A stretch of 37,429 nucleotides of DNA from Actinomycetes bacterium (GTDB taxonomy: Bacteria; Actinomycetota; Actinomycetes; Streptosporangiales; Streptosporangiaceae). The notes beneath the pieces were generated by a model. That model worked only from the letters and a program-made list of their open reading frames with translations. It was not told where the DNA came from and did not search any database. Within the stretch, counting starts at the first letter, position 1. Every line of letters starts with the position of its first letter. The DNA is taken from contig JAJYUU010000034.1 of assembly GCA_021792405.1 (NCBI GenBank), positions 1 through 37,429 on the forward strand, read 5' to 3'. The translations under genes were made by a program, and so were the position numbers. Shown here piece after piece: positions 1-7,389 of this stretch.

Positions 1-704
1 AGGAAGATGATCATCCGGCGCCACTTGCGGAATCGTGCATGAGTCAGCACGCCAGCGAGGTTGAGCAGCACGAACACCAGCGGCAGTTCGAAGGCGATGC
101 CGAAGATCGTCAGCATCGCGCCCGCGTAGCTCAGGTAGGTATTGATGGTTATCAGCGCGGTGGTGTCAGCCGGCACCATGTGCAGCAGGAACTCAAGTCC
201 CCTGGTCATCGCGAAGTAGGCGATCGTCGCGCCGACCGCGAATAGCGGCAGCGCCGCGCCGACGAAGTAATACGCCCACCGGCGCTCCCGCCGGTACAGG
301 CCGGGCGCGATGAACGCCCAGATCTGGTACAGCCAGACCGGCGAGGAGATGATCACGCCGACGGCGATGCAGATCTGCAGCCGCAGGAACAGCGGGTCGA
401 ACACCCCGGTGACGTACAGCTGGCAGTGCGGGGCAACGGTGCCGGCGGACTTAGCCAGCGCATCCGCCACCGGCGAGCTGATCTGAGCATTGCAGTATGG
501 GCGCTTGATGAAATCCCAGACCGGTCCGTAAATGAACCAGCCGGCAACCGAGCCTGCCGTCACGGCCAGCGCTACCTTGATCACCCGGTTGCGGAGCTCT
601 CGGATGTGCTCCATGAGCGGCATCCGCGCGTCCGGATTGCTGCGCCCGGGCAGCCCCAGATCCGTGCGAGCCGGCGAGCTCAGCTCGTCGTCTGCCACTG
701 CCAT
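1..704 (-). CDS. tatC: Sec-independent translocase subunit TatC (3' end cut by window edge)
   Basis: TatC is the polytopic membrane receptor of the twin-arginine system; it binds RR signal peptides and recruits TatA to export folded proteins. About 234 codons are visible from the ATG at 704 to the left edge, so the C-terminus is missing. Residues near 30-40 read MPLMEHIRELRNRV, the conserved N-terminal cytosolic motif with the invariant Glu, followed by membrane segments such as VALAVTAGSVAGWFIYG, and later YRRERRWAYYF and FGIAFELPLVFVLLNL, the latter containing the conserved F-ELP motif. The start lies 12 bases after the tatA stop with only a weak GAG as ribosome site, so the two genes are probably cotranscribed. 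Position downstream of pafBC is the usual actinobacterial order. Confidence 0.95.
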   Translation of the reverse strand, partial: MAVADDELSSPARTDLGLPGRSNPDARMPLMEHIRELRNRVIKVALAVTAGSVAGWFIYGPVWDFIKRPYCNAQISSPVADALAKSAGTVAPHCQLYVTGVFDPLFLRLQICIAVGVIISSPVWLYQIWAFIAPGLYRRERRWAYYFVGAALPLFAVGATIAYFAMTRGLEFLLHMVPADTTALITINTYLSYAGAMLTIFGIAFELPLVFVLLNLAGVLTHARFRKWRRMIIF

Positions 705-716
705 CTCAGCGCGCGG

Positions 717-1103
717 CTAGAACGGCTGGGTTGGCTGCGCCTCGGAGACCTGCCCGCCGTTCGACGCTGCGCTCTGCCGCTGCAGGTCGGCTACCTGGCG
801 CTGCAGGTCGGCTAGCTGCTGAGCGGTTGCATCGGGCGCGGCGATCGGCGCCGGCGAGGGCTGAACCGCGGTGTAAGGCTGCGCGAACGAGTCCTGGGCC
901 ATGGGGTTCTGGCCTGCCGGGTTGGCCTCAGTGTCCTGGTAGTCGGAGTCCAGGCCCTGGACCGACCGCTTGAAGACATGCATCGACTGGCCAAGCGACT
1001 TGGCCGCTCCGGGAAGCCGCCGTGACCCGAACAGCAGGAGTATCACGACCAGCAGGACTATGATGTGCGGTGCGCTCGGATCGAACATTAAGGTCGTCCC
1101 CAT
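717..1103 (-). CDS. tatA: Sec-independent translocase subunit TatA
   Basis: TatA oligomerises with TatC to form the pore for folded proteins. The 128-residue protein has one N-terminal membrane helix (PHIIVLLVVILLLFG, about residues 12-26), the conserved FGSRRLPGAAKSLGQSM hinge and amphipathic helix, and a charged, Gln/Ala-rich cytosolic tail with a short coiled-coil-like stretch (LADLQRQVADLQRQ). FG followed by a basic pair and LP is the TatA signature. The ATG at 1103 gives MGTTLMF; the more usual MF start would be the ATG six residues in, so the start is uncertain by a few residues. It precedes tatC by 12 bases and follows pafC after 142 bases. There is no tatB here, normal for this locus. 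Confidence 0.93.
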   Translation of the reverse strand: MGTTLMFDPSAPHIIVLLVVILLLFGSRRLPGAAKSLGQSMHVFKRSVQGLDSDYQDTEANPAGQNPMAQDSFAQPYTAVQPSPAPIAAPDATAQQLADLQRQVADLQRQSAASNGGQVSEAQPTQPF

Positions 1104-1136
1104 TCAGCTGAGCCTGGGCTTGGCCAACTATCTGGG

Positions 1137-1142
1137 AGTCTA
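1137..1142 (-). promoter_or_regulatory. Possible -10 box of tatAC
   Basis: On the minus strand the hexamer TAGACT fits the actinobacterial TANNNT -10 pattern. Transcription would start near 1130, giving a leader of about 27 nt to the tatA ATG. I see no good -35, so this is a weak call; tatAC may equally be read from pafBC. Confidence 0.3.
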
Positions 1143-1198
1143 CACGCGGGAATAGCTCGCGCGGCTGAGCCTCTCTCGTCGGCCTTGGGCCGGTGTCA

Positions 1199-1232
1199 GG
1201 TTTTTAAGTAGGAAATATCATGTTTTAAGTTA
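1199..1232. repeat. AT-rich island with two TTTTAAGT direct repeats
   Basis: A stretch of about 34 bases between pafC and tatA is strikingly AT-rich in an otherwise GC-rich sequence. It contains TTTTAAGT at 1202-1209 and again at 1222-1229, a 20-base period (two helical turns) that would put two protein contacts on one face of the DNA. It could be a regulator site, a promoter upstream element or a weak termination zone after pafC. Function is not shown by sequence. Confidence 0.4.
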
Positions 1233-1245
1233 ATCAAGGCTCTCG

Positions 1246-2313
1246 TCACGTGTAGTGGCCGAGAGCCGCGGTGGCATCGGCGATGATCTGCTCGGCTAGC
1301 TCGGGTGGCGATACCACCCGGCCGGCCTCGCCCAGCCGCAGCGCCAGCCTGCGCACCCACTGGGTATCCGGGGTTCGCAGCCTGATCCGCATCCGGCCGT
1401 CGGCCAGCTCATCGATCTGCTCGCACGGGTAGTACTCGGCCACCCACCGTCCGGCCGGCGACAGTTCGAGCTCAACCAGGACATCCCCCGGCGACGGGCG
1501 GAACAGGCCGCGGTCGACGTCTACGTGCTCGGCGCTCGCGGGCACCTCGCTGGCGACGTCCAGCACCTCGATCGCCAGGATCCGGTCCAGCCGGAACAAC
1601 CGGACATCCCCCGCCCGGCGGCACCAGCCTTCCAGGTAGCTGCGGCCCTCCACGGCCAGCAGCCGCATCGGGTCCACGTCCCGCTCGGTCGCCTCGTCCC
1701 TGCCGGGCACGTAGTAGGAGATGTGGATCCGCCTGGCCCGGTTCAGGGCGTCGGCGACCAGGGCGGCGGCCGACTGGACGGCCATCGAGTCCCACGAGTC
1801 CTCTGATTGCACGGCCACCTGTGCGCTCGGTCCTGCCGCGCTGCCGGCCGCGGACTCGAGCTTGGCGATGGTTCGGCTCAGCGCAGCGCCGTCGCTGATG
1901 CTGGGCAGCTTCAGGTCGGCCAGCATCCGCAGCGCGATCAGAAGCGCGCAGGCCTCGTCCACACCGAGCCGCAGCGGCCTGCCGATGGCCTCGGCCTCGC
2001 TGACCACGATCTCGCCGCCCTCGTAGGACAGGTCGATCGGGCAGTACGGATCGGGCGAGCGCAGCTCGACGCACCACAGCAGGTTGAGGTCGTCCACCAG
2101 TTCGCGCTCGGTAACGCCGAACGCCGCAGCCGTCTCGGCCATCCCGACCACGTTGCGGCTGACCACGTACGGCACCAGGGCGAGCAGGCGCTGCAGCCGC
2201 TCGGTGGCGGTGCCGGCGGCCCCGGTCCTGGCCGGCCCCCTGCTGACCGGCCCCCTGCTAACCGACCCCCTGCGGTCCGGTACGGGCGGCCGGGCGGATG
2301 CATCGGCAGTCAC
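1246..2313 (-). CDS. pafC: WYL-domain transcription regulator PafC
   Basis: PafC pairs with PafB to form the PafBC activator of the RecA-independent DNA damage response of actinobacteria; despite the name it is not a pupylation enzyme. The 355-residue protein has an N-terminal winged-helix region (about residues 38-95: LQRLLALVPYV...ERELVDDLNLLWC), a WYL domain (about 190-260, with SYLEGWC in place of the WYL core and RLFRLDRI after it) and a C-terminal WCX domain. The first 35 residues are a Ser/Arg/Gly/Pro extension with an internal VSRGPVSRGPA repeat, probably disordered. The GTG start at 2313 overlaps the pafB stop in a GTGA, so the two are translationally coupled. Confidence 0.9.
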   Translation of the reverse strand: MTADASARPPVPDRRGSVSRGPVSRGPARTGAAGTATERLQRLLALVPYVVSRNVVGMAETAAAFGVTERELVDDLNLLWCVELRSPDPYCPIDLSYEGGEIVVSEAEAIGRPLRLGVDEACALLIALRMLADLKLPSISDGAALSRTIAKLESAAGSAAGPSAQVAVQSEDSWDSMAVQSAAALVADALNRARRIHISYYVPGRDEATERDVDPMRLLAVEGRSYLEGWCRRAGDVRLFRLDRILAIEVLDVASEVPASAEHVDVDRGLFRPSPGDVLVELELSPAGRWVAEYYPCEQIDELADGRMRIRLRTPDTQWVRRLALRLGEAGRVVSPPELAEQIIADATAALGHYT

Positions 2314-3263
2314 GCCAGCACCCCCTTCAGCTGCCCTATTACCGCATCGCGCAGGTCACTCGGCTCCAGCACCACAACGTCGGCACCGAAGGATGCCAGG
2401 TGCTCGCTCCACCAGCCGATATCGCTGTAGTTCAGCTCGGCCACGTCCCAGCCTGGCACCTGATCCGGCTCGATACCGATCGCGTGCCGCCGCAGGCCGT
2501 AGCCGGCACCGGCGCGGATTCGCAGCCTGCAGGTCCGCGGTACGACCGGATCGGCATCCCAGTCGCGGACGGCTGCGCGCACGTCGGTGCCGGGCGGCAC
2601 GACGACGGTGCCAGGCGGTCCGGTGAACCTCACCTCGCCCTCGATCCGGCTGAGCCGGAACACCCGCTCGGCGTCGCGGTCGGCGTCGCGCCCGACGACA
2701 TACCAGCGGCCGCGCCGGTTGACCACTCCCCACGGCTCGAGCCTGCGCTGCTGCGCGGCGGCGCGGCCCGCGGCCCGGTAGCCGAAACTGACCGGCCGCC
2801 CGTCCCTGACCGCTTCCCAGAGGGGCCCGAACGCTGCTTCAGGCGTCCGGACCCGCGGCTCGATCCCCGGCTGCGAGAGGTCTTCCGCGTCGATTCCAGC
2901 CGCCCGCAGCTTCAGCAGCGCGCCTTCGGCCGCTCCGGCCAGCTCGGCCCGGCGCCAGACCCGGGCGGCCAGGCCCAGCATGGCCGCCTCGTCGGCCTCC
3001 AGCGTGATCTCGGGCAACTCGTAAGCCTGCCGCGAGATCCGGTAGCCGTATTCCTCGTCGCCCGGCCCGTTGGTCCCGGTCTCCAGCGGGATGCCCAGCT
3101 CGCGGAGCTCGTCCTTGTCCCGCTCGAACATCCGCTTGAAGGCGTCGTACGACGCCGGGTAACCGGGCACTGCGTCCCTTATCTGGGTGGCGGTCAGGTA
3201 CCTGCGCGCGGACAGCAGGCAGACCACCAGGCTCAGCAGCCGTTCAGTCTTCCGCCTCGACAT
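2310..3263 (-). CDS. pafB: WYL-domain transcription regulator PafB
   Basis: Partner of PafC in the PafBC heterodimer. The protein opens MSRRKTERLLSLVVCLLSA, the typical PafB helix-turn-helix start (DNA-binding domain about residues 1-65), then a WYL domain near 170-230 with GRWYVVGRD (WYV replaces WYL) and a VFRLSRI motif, and a C-terminal WCX domain. Two ATGs are possible: 3269 and 3263. I chose 3263 because GGGAAGGG then sits six bases upstream, while it abuts the first ATG. Length is 317 residues, normal for the family. Upstream is a divergent NUDIX fusion gene only 37 bases away. The -10 box TAGCGT is at 3285-3290. Confidence 0.9.
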   Translation of the reverse strand: MSRRKTERLLSLVVCLLSARRYLTATQIRDAVPGYPASYDAFKRMFERDKDELRELGIPLETGTNGPGDEEYGYRISRQAYELPEITLEADEAAMLGLAARVWRRAELAGAAEGALLKLRAAGIDAEDLSQPGIEPRVRTPEAAFGPLWEAVRDGRPVSFGYRAAGRAAAQQRRLEPWGVVNRRGRWYVVGRDADRDAERVFRLSRIEGEVRFTGPPGTVVVPPGTDVRAAVRDWDADPVVPRTCRLRIRAGAGYGLRRHAIGIEPDQVPGWDVAELNYSDIGWWSEHLASFGADVVVLEPSDLRDAVIGQLKGVLA

Positions 3264-3284
3264 CGCCATCCCTTCCCGCGACCG

Positions 3285-3294
3285 ACGCTACCCT
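3285..3294. promoter_or_regulatory. Overlapping divergent -10 boxes of pafBC and the DUF3866-NUDIX gene
   Basis: On the minus strand TAGCGT (3285-3290) fits TANNNT and would start pafB transcription near 3278 with a 15-nt leader. On the plus strand TACCCT (3289-3294) stands exactly six bases before the GTG at 3301, the geometry of a leaderless mRNA. The two hexamers share the bases TA at 3289-3290, so polymerase cannot occupy both at once. This predicts mutual exclusion or shared control. Confidence 0.55.
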
Positions 3295-3300
3295 GCCGGA

Positions 3301-4911
3301 GTGATCAGGTGGCGTAGTGGCGAAGTTTCCGCGCTCGGCCGATCGTGGCCAGGCGCGCAGGAACTCAGTGTGACGGTGGCGGGCCAAAGCGTGCGCGCCC
3401 TTGCTTACCCAAGGCTTACCGGCCGGCCCGAGCCAGGCGACCGGGTGCTCCTCAATACCAGCGCCCTCGACCTGGGCCTCGGCACCGGCGGATACGCGCT
3501 GGTGGTGGCGATCCCGGACCGGTTGCCGCCCGACCCGGCCGGGCCGGGTCACCTCATCAAGGCCAGGTACACCCCGTTGCAGGCCTGCGTGCCGGGCGCC
3601 GACGAGCAGGGCTCGGCGTCGCACGACCTGCTGCGCGAGGCCGACGACCTGGCCGGCATGCCGGTCGTGGTCGCCGACCTGCATTCCGCCTTGCCAGCCA
3701 TCCTGGCGGGATACCGAGCGAGGCGGGCCGGCCTGGCCACCGGCGCAGCGGCGCCCCGCATCGCTTACGTGCTGCTCGACGGCGGTGCGCTACCCGCCTG
3801 GTTCTCCCGGTCGGCCGCGGCGCTCACGCAGGCCGGCTGGCTGGCTGGGACGGTATCGATCGGCCAGGCATTCGGCGGCGACCTGGAAGCGGTCAGCCTG
3901 CACAGCGGCCTGCTCGCGGCCCGGCATGTGCTCGGAGCCGAACTGGCGGTGGTGACCCAGGGTCCTGGCAACCTAGGCACCGGCACCCGCTGGGGCTTCT
4001 CCGGCGTGGCGGCCGGCGAGGCCGTCAACGCGGCCGCCGTGCTGGGCGGCAGGCCAGTGGGCTCGCTGCGGATCAGCGAGTCCGACCCGCGCGAGCGGCA
4101 TCGCGGTATCTCCCATCACAGCATGACCTGCTACGGCCGGGTCGCCCTGGCACCGGCCGACATCGTGATACCGGACCTGCCCGGTGACTTCGGCAGGCAA
4201 GTCCTGGCCGCCGCGCAGCCCCTCGCCGGCCGGCACAACCTGGTTCGGGTCAGCATCGACGGCCTGGCAGAGGTGCTGCGCGCCTGCCCGGTCAGGCTGT
4301 CCACCATGGGCCGGGGCCTCGACGAGGACCTGGCCTACTTCCTGTCGGCGGCGGCCGCAGGGCGCCACGCGGCATCGCTGACCAGCGGGGCGGGCAGCCG
4401 GGCACCCGACCAGGATCTCAGCTACGACATCGAGCGCTCTTGCGTCCGGGTCGTCCTGCAGGACGGCGGCGGGCGGATCCTGCTGTTCCGCGCCCAACTG
4501 GCGTCCCGCAGCAGCCAGCACTGGTGGGAACTGCCCGGCGGCGGCATCGAGCCGGGCGAGACCTATCAGCAGACCGCGGTGCGCGAACTGGCGGAAGAGA
4601 CCGGGCTGGCGGTCAGCCCGGCGCAAGTGAGCCCGCCGCGCTGGTGGCGCACGGCCACCTGGACGGCGCGCGGCGTCCGGCGACTGCAGCACGAGGCAGT
4701 CGTGGCGGTCCGGCTGGATGCCGACCGGCCGGCGGTCACCGACGGCGGCCGCACTGCCGACGAACTGGAGGACTACGTGGATGCCCGCTGGTGGGAGGTC
4801 TCCGAGGTACTGGCCAGCTCTGAGCGCTTCTATCCCGGCCGGCTGCCGGCCCTGCTGCCCGCCTTCCTGGCCGGGGCCGAGCTCACCGAGCCGTTCGAGC
4901 GCTGGAACTAG
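3301..4911 (+). CDS. DUF3866 domain protein fused to a C-terminal NUDIX hydrolase
   Basis: The 536-residue protein joins two families. Residues 1 to about 360 are a DUF3866 protein (function unknown, common in actinobacteria), with the family stretches DRVLLNTSALDLGLGTGGYA and STMGRGLDEDLAYFL marking its usual end. After a short linker (about 361-375) comes a NUDIX domain with a perfect Nudix box at about 414-436: G-x5-E-x7-REL-x-EE-x-G-L (GIEPGE...RELAEETGL). NUDIX enzymes cleave nucleoside diphosphates linked to another moiety; the substrate here cannot be read from sequence. The start is the GTG at 3301, where the DUF3866 homology begins and six bases after a TACCCT -10 box, so the mRNA is probably leaderless. 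It is divergent from pafBC and its stop overlaps that of the convergent FKBP gene. Confidence 0.9.
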   Translation: MIRWRSGEVSALGRSWPGAQELSVTVAGQSVRALAYPRLTGRPEPGDRVLLNTSALDLGLGTGGYALVVAIPDRLPPDPAGPGHLIKARYTPLQACVPGADEQGSASHDLLREADDLAGMPVVVADLHSALPAILAGYRARRAGLATGAAAPRIAYVLLDGGALPAWFSRSAAALTQAGWLAGTVSIGQAFGGDLEAVSLHSGLLAARHVLGAELAVVTQGPGNLGTGTRWGFSGVAAGEAVNAAAVLGGRPVGSLRISESDPRERHRGISHHSMTCYGRVALAPADIVIPDLPGDFGRQVLAAAQPLAGRHNLVRVSIDGLAEVLRACPVRLSTMGRGLDEDLAYFLSAAAAGRHAASLTSGAGSRAPDQDLSYDIERSCVRVVLQDGGGRILLFRAQLASRSSQHWWELPGGGIEPGETYQQTAVRELAEETGLAVSPAQVSPPRWWRTATWTARGVRRLQHEAVVAVRLDADRPAVTDGGRTADELEDYVDARWWEVSEVLASSERFYPGRLPALLPAFLAGAELTEPFERWN

Positions 4912-5873
4912 GCGGCAGGCTGGTAACCCAGGATGTCGACGACGAAGACGAGAGTGTCGGTCTTCTTGATTCCGGCCGTCGGCTGGCCGCCGGACGGCCC
5001 GTAGCCGAGGGCCGGCGGGATGACCACCATCACCCTGCTGCCCACCGGGACCCCCGCTACCGCATTACTCAGTCCAGGGATCACCTGCTGCCCGCCCACC
5101 TGGAAGCTCAGCAGCTGCCCTGCGGCACCTTGCGCCGACGGCCAGGACGTGCCGAACACCTTGCCAGTCCGCCAGTTGACGCCGACGTACTGGGCAACCA
5201 CGGTGTCGCCCTTGACCAGCGCGGGGCCGGAGCCCTTGACCAGCGTGGTGACCGACAGCTTCGCCGGCGCTGCGCTCTTCGGCACCGAGACGACCGGCTC
5301 CTGGCCGGGCTGCGCGGCCACCGACGGCAGGCTGCCGCCGCCCGTCGAGACCTGGGTCCCGGCGGCGGACTGTGTCGGGGAGTACTGCTGCATGAGGTCG
5401 ATCACCCAGACCAGGGTGTCGCTGCCGGTGACCTGCAGCTGGGAACTGCCACTGGTCCCGTAGCCGTACTTGGGCGGCAGCACCGCCACGATCCGGCTGC
5501 CGACGCGGGCGCCCTTCAGCGCAGCGGCCAGTCCGGGCAGGCCCGCCTGGGCCGGTATCAGCTGCGGCCCGGTGGTGAAAGTGCTGGCCGCCAGGCTGTG
5601 CTTGGTGCCGCTCCACTTGTAGACCGCGACGTCCGCCAGTGCCGTGTTGGCGCTTCCCAGCGCCGCCCCGGTGCCCTTGATCGGCGTCTTGATGACCAGG
5701 TTGGTACTGGCCTTCTCAGCCGGGATCGAGACGTCCGGCTGCTTGCCGAAACTTCCGGTGACCTTAACGGCAGCGTTCGCATCCGCAGCGGACGAGCCGC
5801 CCGACGAGCCGCAGCCCACCAGGGCGAGACAGGCGGCGAGCGGGACTAGCAGGGCTGCTGCGATGCGGCGCAT
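4908..5873 (-). CDS. FKBP-type peptidyl-prolyl isomerase lipoprotein, two FKBP domains
   Basis: This is an exported prolyl isomerase that should help fold secreted proteins. An N-terminal signal peptide ends in the lipobox LVGC with Cys21 as lipid anchor, followed by a Gly/Ser/Ala linker. Domain 1 (about 60-170) is FKBP-like but degenerate: it has KYGYG and TLVWVIDL, but lacks the usual Tyr and Asp active-site pattern near its start. Domain 2 (about 205-319) is canonical with VVAQYVGVNW, VIPGLSNAVAGVPVGSRV, PALGYG and DTLVFVVDIL. Length 321 residues matches the two-domain Streptomyces proteins near the proteasome locus. The ATG at 5873 follows GAGGA by five bases. Its stop shares the palindrome CTAG (4908-4911) with the stop of the facing gene. 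Confidence 0.92.
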   Translation of the reverse strand: MRRIAAALLVPLAACLALVGCGSSGGSSAADANAAVKVTGSFGKQPDVSIPAEKASTNLVIKTPIKGTGAALGSANTALADVAVYKWSGTKHSLAASTFTTGPQLIPAQAGLPGLAAALKGARVGSRIVAVLPPKYGYGTSGSSQLQVTGSDTLVWVIDLMQQYSPTQSAAGTQVSTGGGSLPSVAAQPGQEPVVSVPKSAAPAKLSVTTLVKGSGPALVKGDTVVAQYVGVNWRTGKVFGTSWPSAQGAAGQLLSFQVGGQQVIPGLSNAVAGVPVGSRVMVVIPPALGYGPSGGQPTAGIKKTDTLVFVVDILGYQPAA

Positions 5874-5907
5874 TAGATTCCTCGTCGTTGGCTTGCGAAG
5901 CTCAGTC

Positions 5908-5913
5908 AGCCTA
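5908..5913 (-). promoter_or_regulatory. Probable -10 box of the FKBP lipoprotein gene
   Basis: TAGGCT on the minus strand fits TANNNT and lies about 35 bases before the ATG, inside the 147-base gap after pafA. Transcription would begin near 5901. No clear -35 is visible. The FKBP gene can therefore be expressed apart from pafA. Confidence 0.4.
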
Positions 5914-6020
5914 CCGTCACCGGCGGAGTGCCCGACGTCAGCACAGCGGGCAGCCGGTTACCCGGCCATGACCGCACTGCGCCGGCCGGGGCCGCCACCT
6001 GCGGCGACCGCGCGGCGGCG

Positions 6021-7379
6021 CTACATGCCCGCGATGAGCTTCTCCACCCGCTCGTCGACCGAGCGGAACGGGTCCTTGCACAGCACCGTCCGCTGCGCCT
6101 GATCGTTGAGTTTCAGGTGCACCCAGTCGACGGTGAAGTCACGCCGCCGCTCCTGGGCCCGGCGGATGAACTCGCCCCGCAGCCGGGCCCGGGTGGTCTG
6201 CGGCGGAATCGACTTGGCCGCGAAGATGTCAAGGTCACGGCAGGCCCGGTCCACCGCGCCGCGCTTCTGCAGCAGGTAATACAGGCCCCGCCCCCGGTGC
6301 ACGTCGTGATAGGCCAGATCGAGTTGCGCCACCCTGGGAGAGGCGAGCGGCAGGTCGTGCTTAGCCCGGTAGCGCTCGATCAACTGGAGCTTGGTGACCC
6401 AGTCGATCTCCCTGGCCAGCAGGCCAAGGTCACCGGTCTCCACGGCGCGCAGCGTTCGCTCCCAGAGTTCGAGCACCCGGCTGGTCACCGGGTCAGCGCC
6501 CTTGCGTGCGATGAAGTCCTGTGCCTTGACCAGGTATTCCTGCTGGATGTCGAGCGCGCTGACCTCGCGCCCGTTGGCCAGCCGCACCCGGCGCCGACCG
6601 GTCATGTCGTGGCTGACATCCCTGATCGCCCTGATCGGGTTCTCCAGCGTCAGGTCCCGCATGACGATGCCGGCCTCGACCATCCGCAGCACCAGGTCGG
6701 TAGCCCCGACCTTGAGCAGCATCGTGGTCTCACTCATGTTCGAGTCGCCGACGATCACGTGCAGCCGCCTGAAGCGCTCGGCGTCGGCGTGCGGCTCGTC
6801 CCTGGTGTTGATGATGGGGCGAGACCTGGTGGTCGCCGACGATACGCCTTCCCAGATGTGCTCGGCCCGCTGGCTGACGCAGTACACCGCGCCCCGTGGT
6901 GTCTGCAGCACCTTCCCCGCCCCGCAGATGATCTGCCTGGTCACCAGGAACGGGATCAGCACGTCAGCCAGCCTGCCGAACTCGCCGTGCCGGCCAACCA
7001 GGTAATTCTCATGGCACCCGTAAGAGTTGCCAGCCGAGTCCGTGTTGTTCTTGAACAGGTAAATGTCGCCGGCGATGCCTTCCTCGCGCAGCCGGGTGTC
7101 GGCGTCGACGAGAAGTCCCTCCAGGATGCGCTCGCCTGCCTTGTCGTGGGTGACCAGGTCGATCAGGTTGTCGCACTCCGGCGTGGCGTACTCGGGGTGA
7201 CTGCCGACGTCCAGATACAGGCGGGCCCCGTTGCGCAGGAACACGTTGCTGCTGCGGCCCCATGAGACGACCCGGCGGAACAGGTACCTGGCTACCTCGT
7301 CCGGTGACAGCCGGCGCTGCCCGCGGAAAGTGCAGGTGACGCCGTACTCGTTTTCTAGCCCGAAGATTCGCCTGTCCAC
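6021..7379 (-). CDS. pafA: Pup--protein ligase PafA
   Basis: PafA uses ATP to phosphorylate the C-terminal Glu of Pup and joins it to a substrate lysine. The 452-residue protein is full length and begins [15 protein letters not shown]. It carries Glu9 for metal binding and Asp57 in [14 protein letters not shown], the putative catalytic base. Further landmarks are [33 protein letters not shown] and the [11 protein letters not shown] strand, all typical of the carboxylate-amine ligase-like fold shared with Dop. The C-terminal 60 residues form the usual small domain. The aldehyde dehydrogenase stop is only 10 bases upstream, so pafA is probably cotranscribed with it; no promoter of its own is evident. 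Confidence 0.97.
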   Translation of the reverse strand: MDRRIFGLENEYGVTCTFRGQRRLSPDEVARYLFRRVVSWGRSSNVFLRNGARLYLDVGSHPEYATPECDNLIDLVTHDKAGERILEGLLVDADTRLREEGIAGDIYLFKNNTDSAGNSYGCHENYLVGRHGEFGRLADVLIPFLVTRQIICGAGKVLQTPRGAVYCVSQRAEHIWEGVSSATTRSRPIINTRDEPHADAERFRRLHVIVGDSNMSETTMLLKVGATDLVLRMVEAGIVMRDLTLENPIRAIRDVSHDMTGRRRVRLANGREVSALDIQQEYLVKAQDFIARKGADPVTSRVLELWERTLRAVETGDLGLLAREIDWVTKLQLIERYRAKHDLPLASPRVAQLDLAYHDVHRGRGLYYLLQKRGAVDRACRDLDIFAAKSIPPQTTRARLRGEFIRRAQERRRDFTVDWVHLKLNDQAQRTVLCKDPFRSVDERVEKLIAGM

Positions 7380-7389
7380 CGCGTCCCGC

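Noticed and set aside
5928-7265. Long plus-strand open frame (445 codons) opposite pafA
   Set aside because: It lies antisense to the fully conserved pafA in GC-rich DNA, where such shadow frames are common; the sequence has no recognisable domain.
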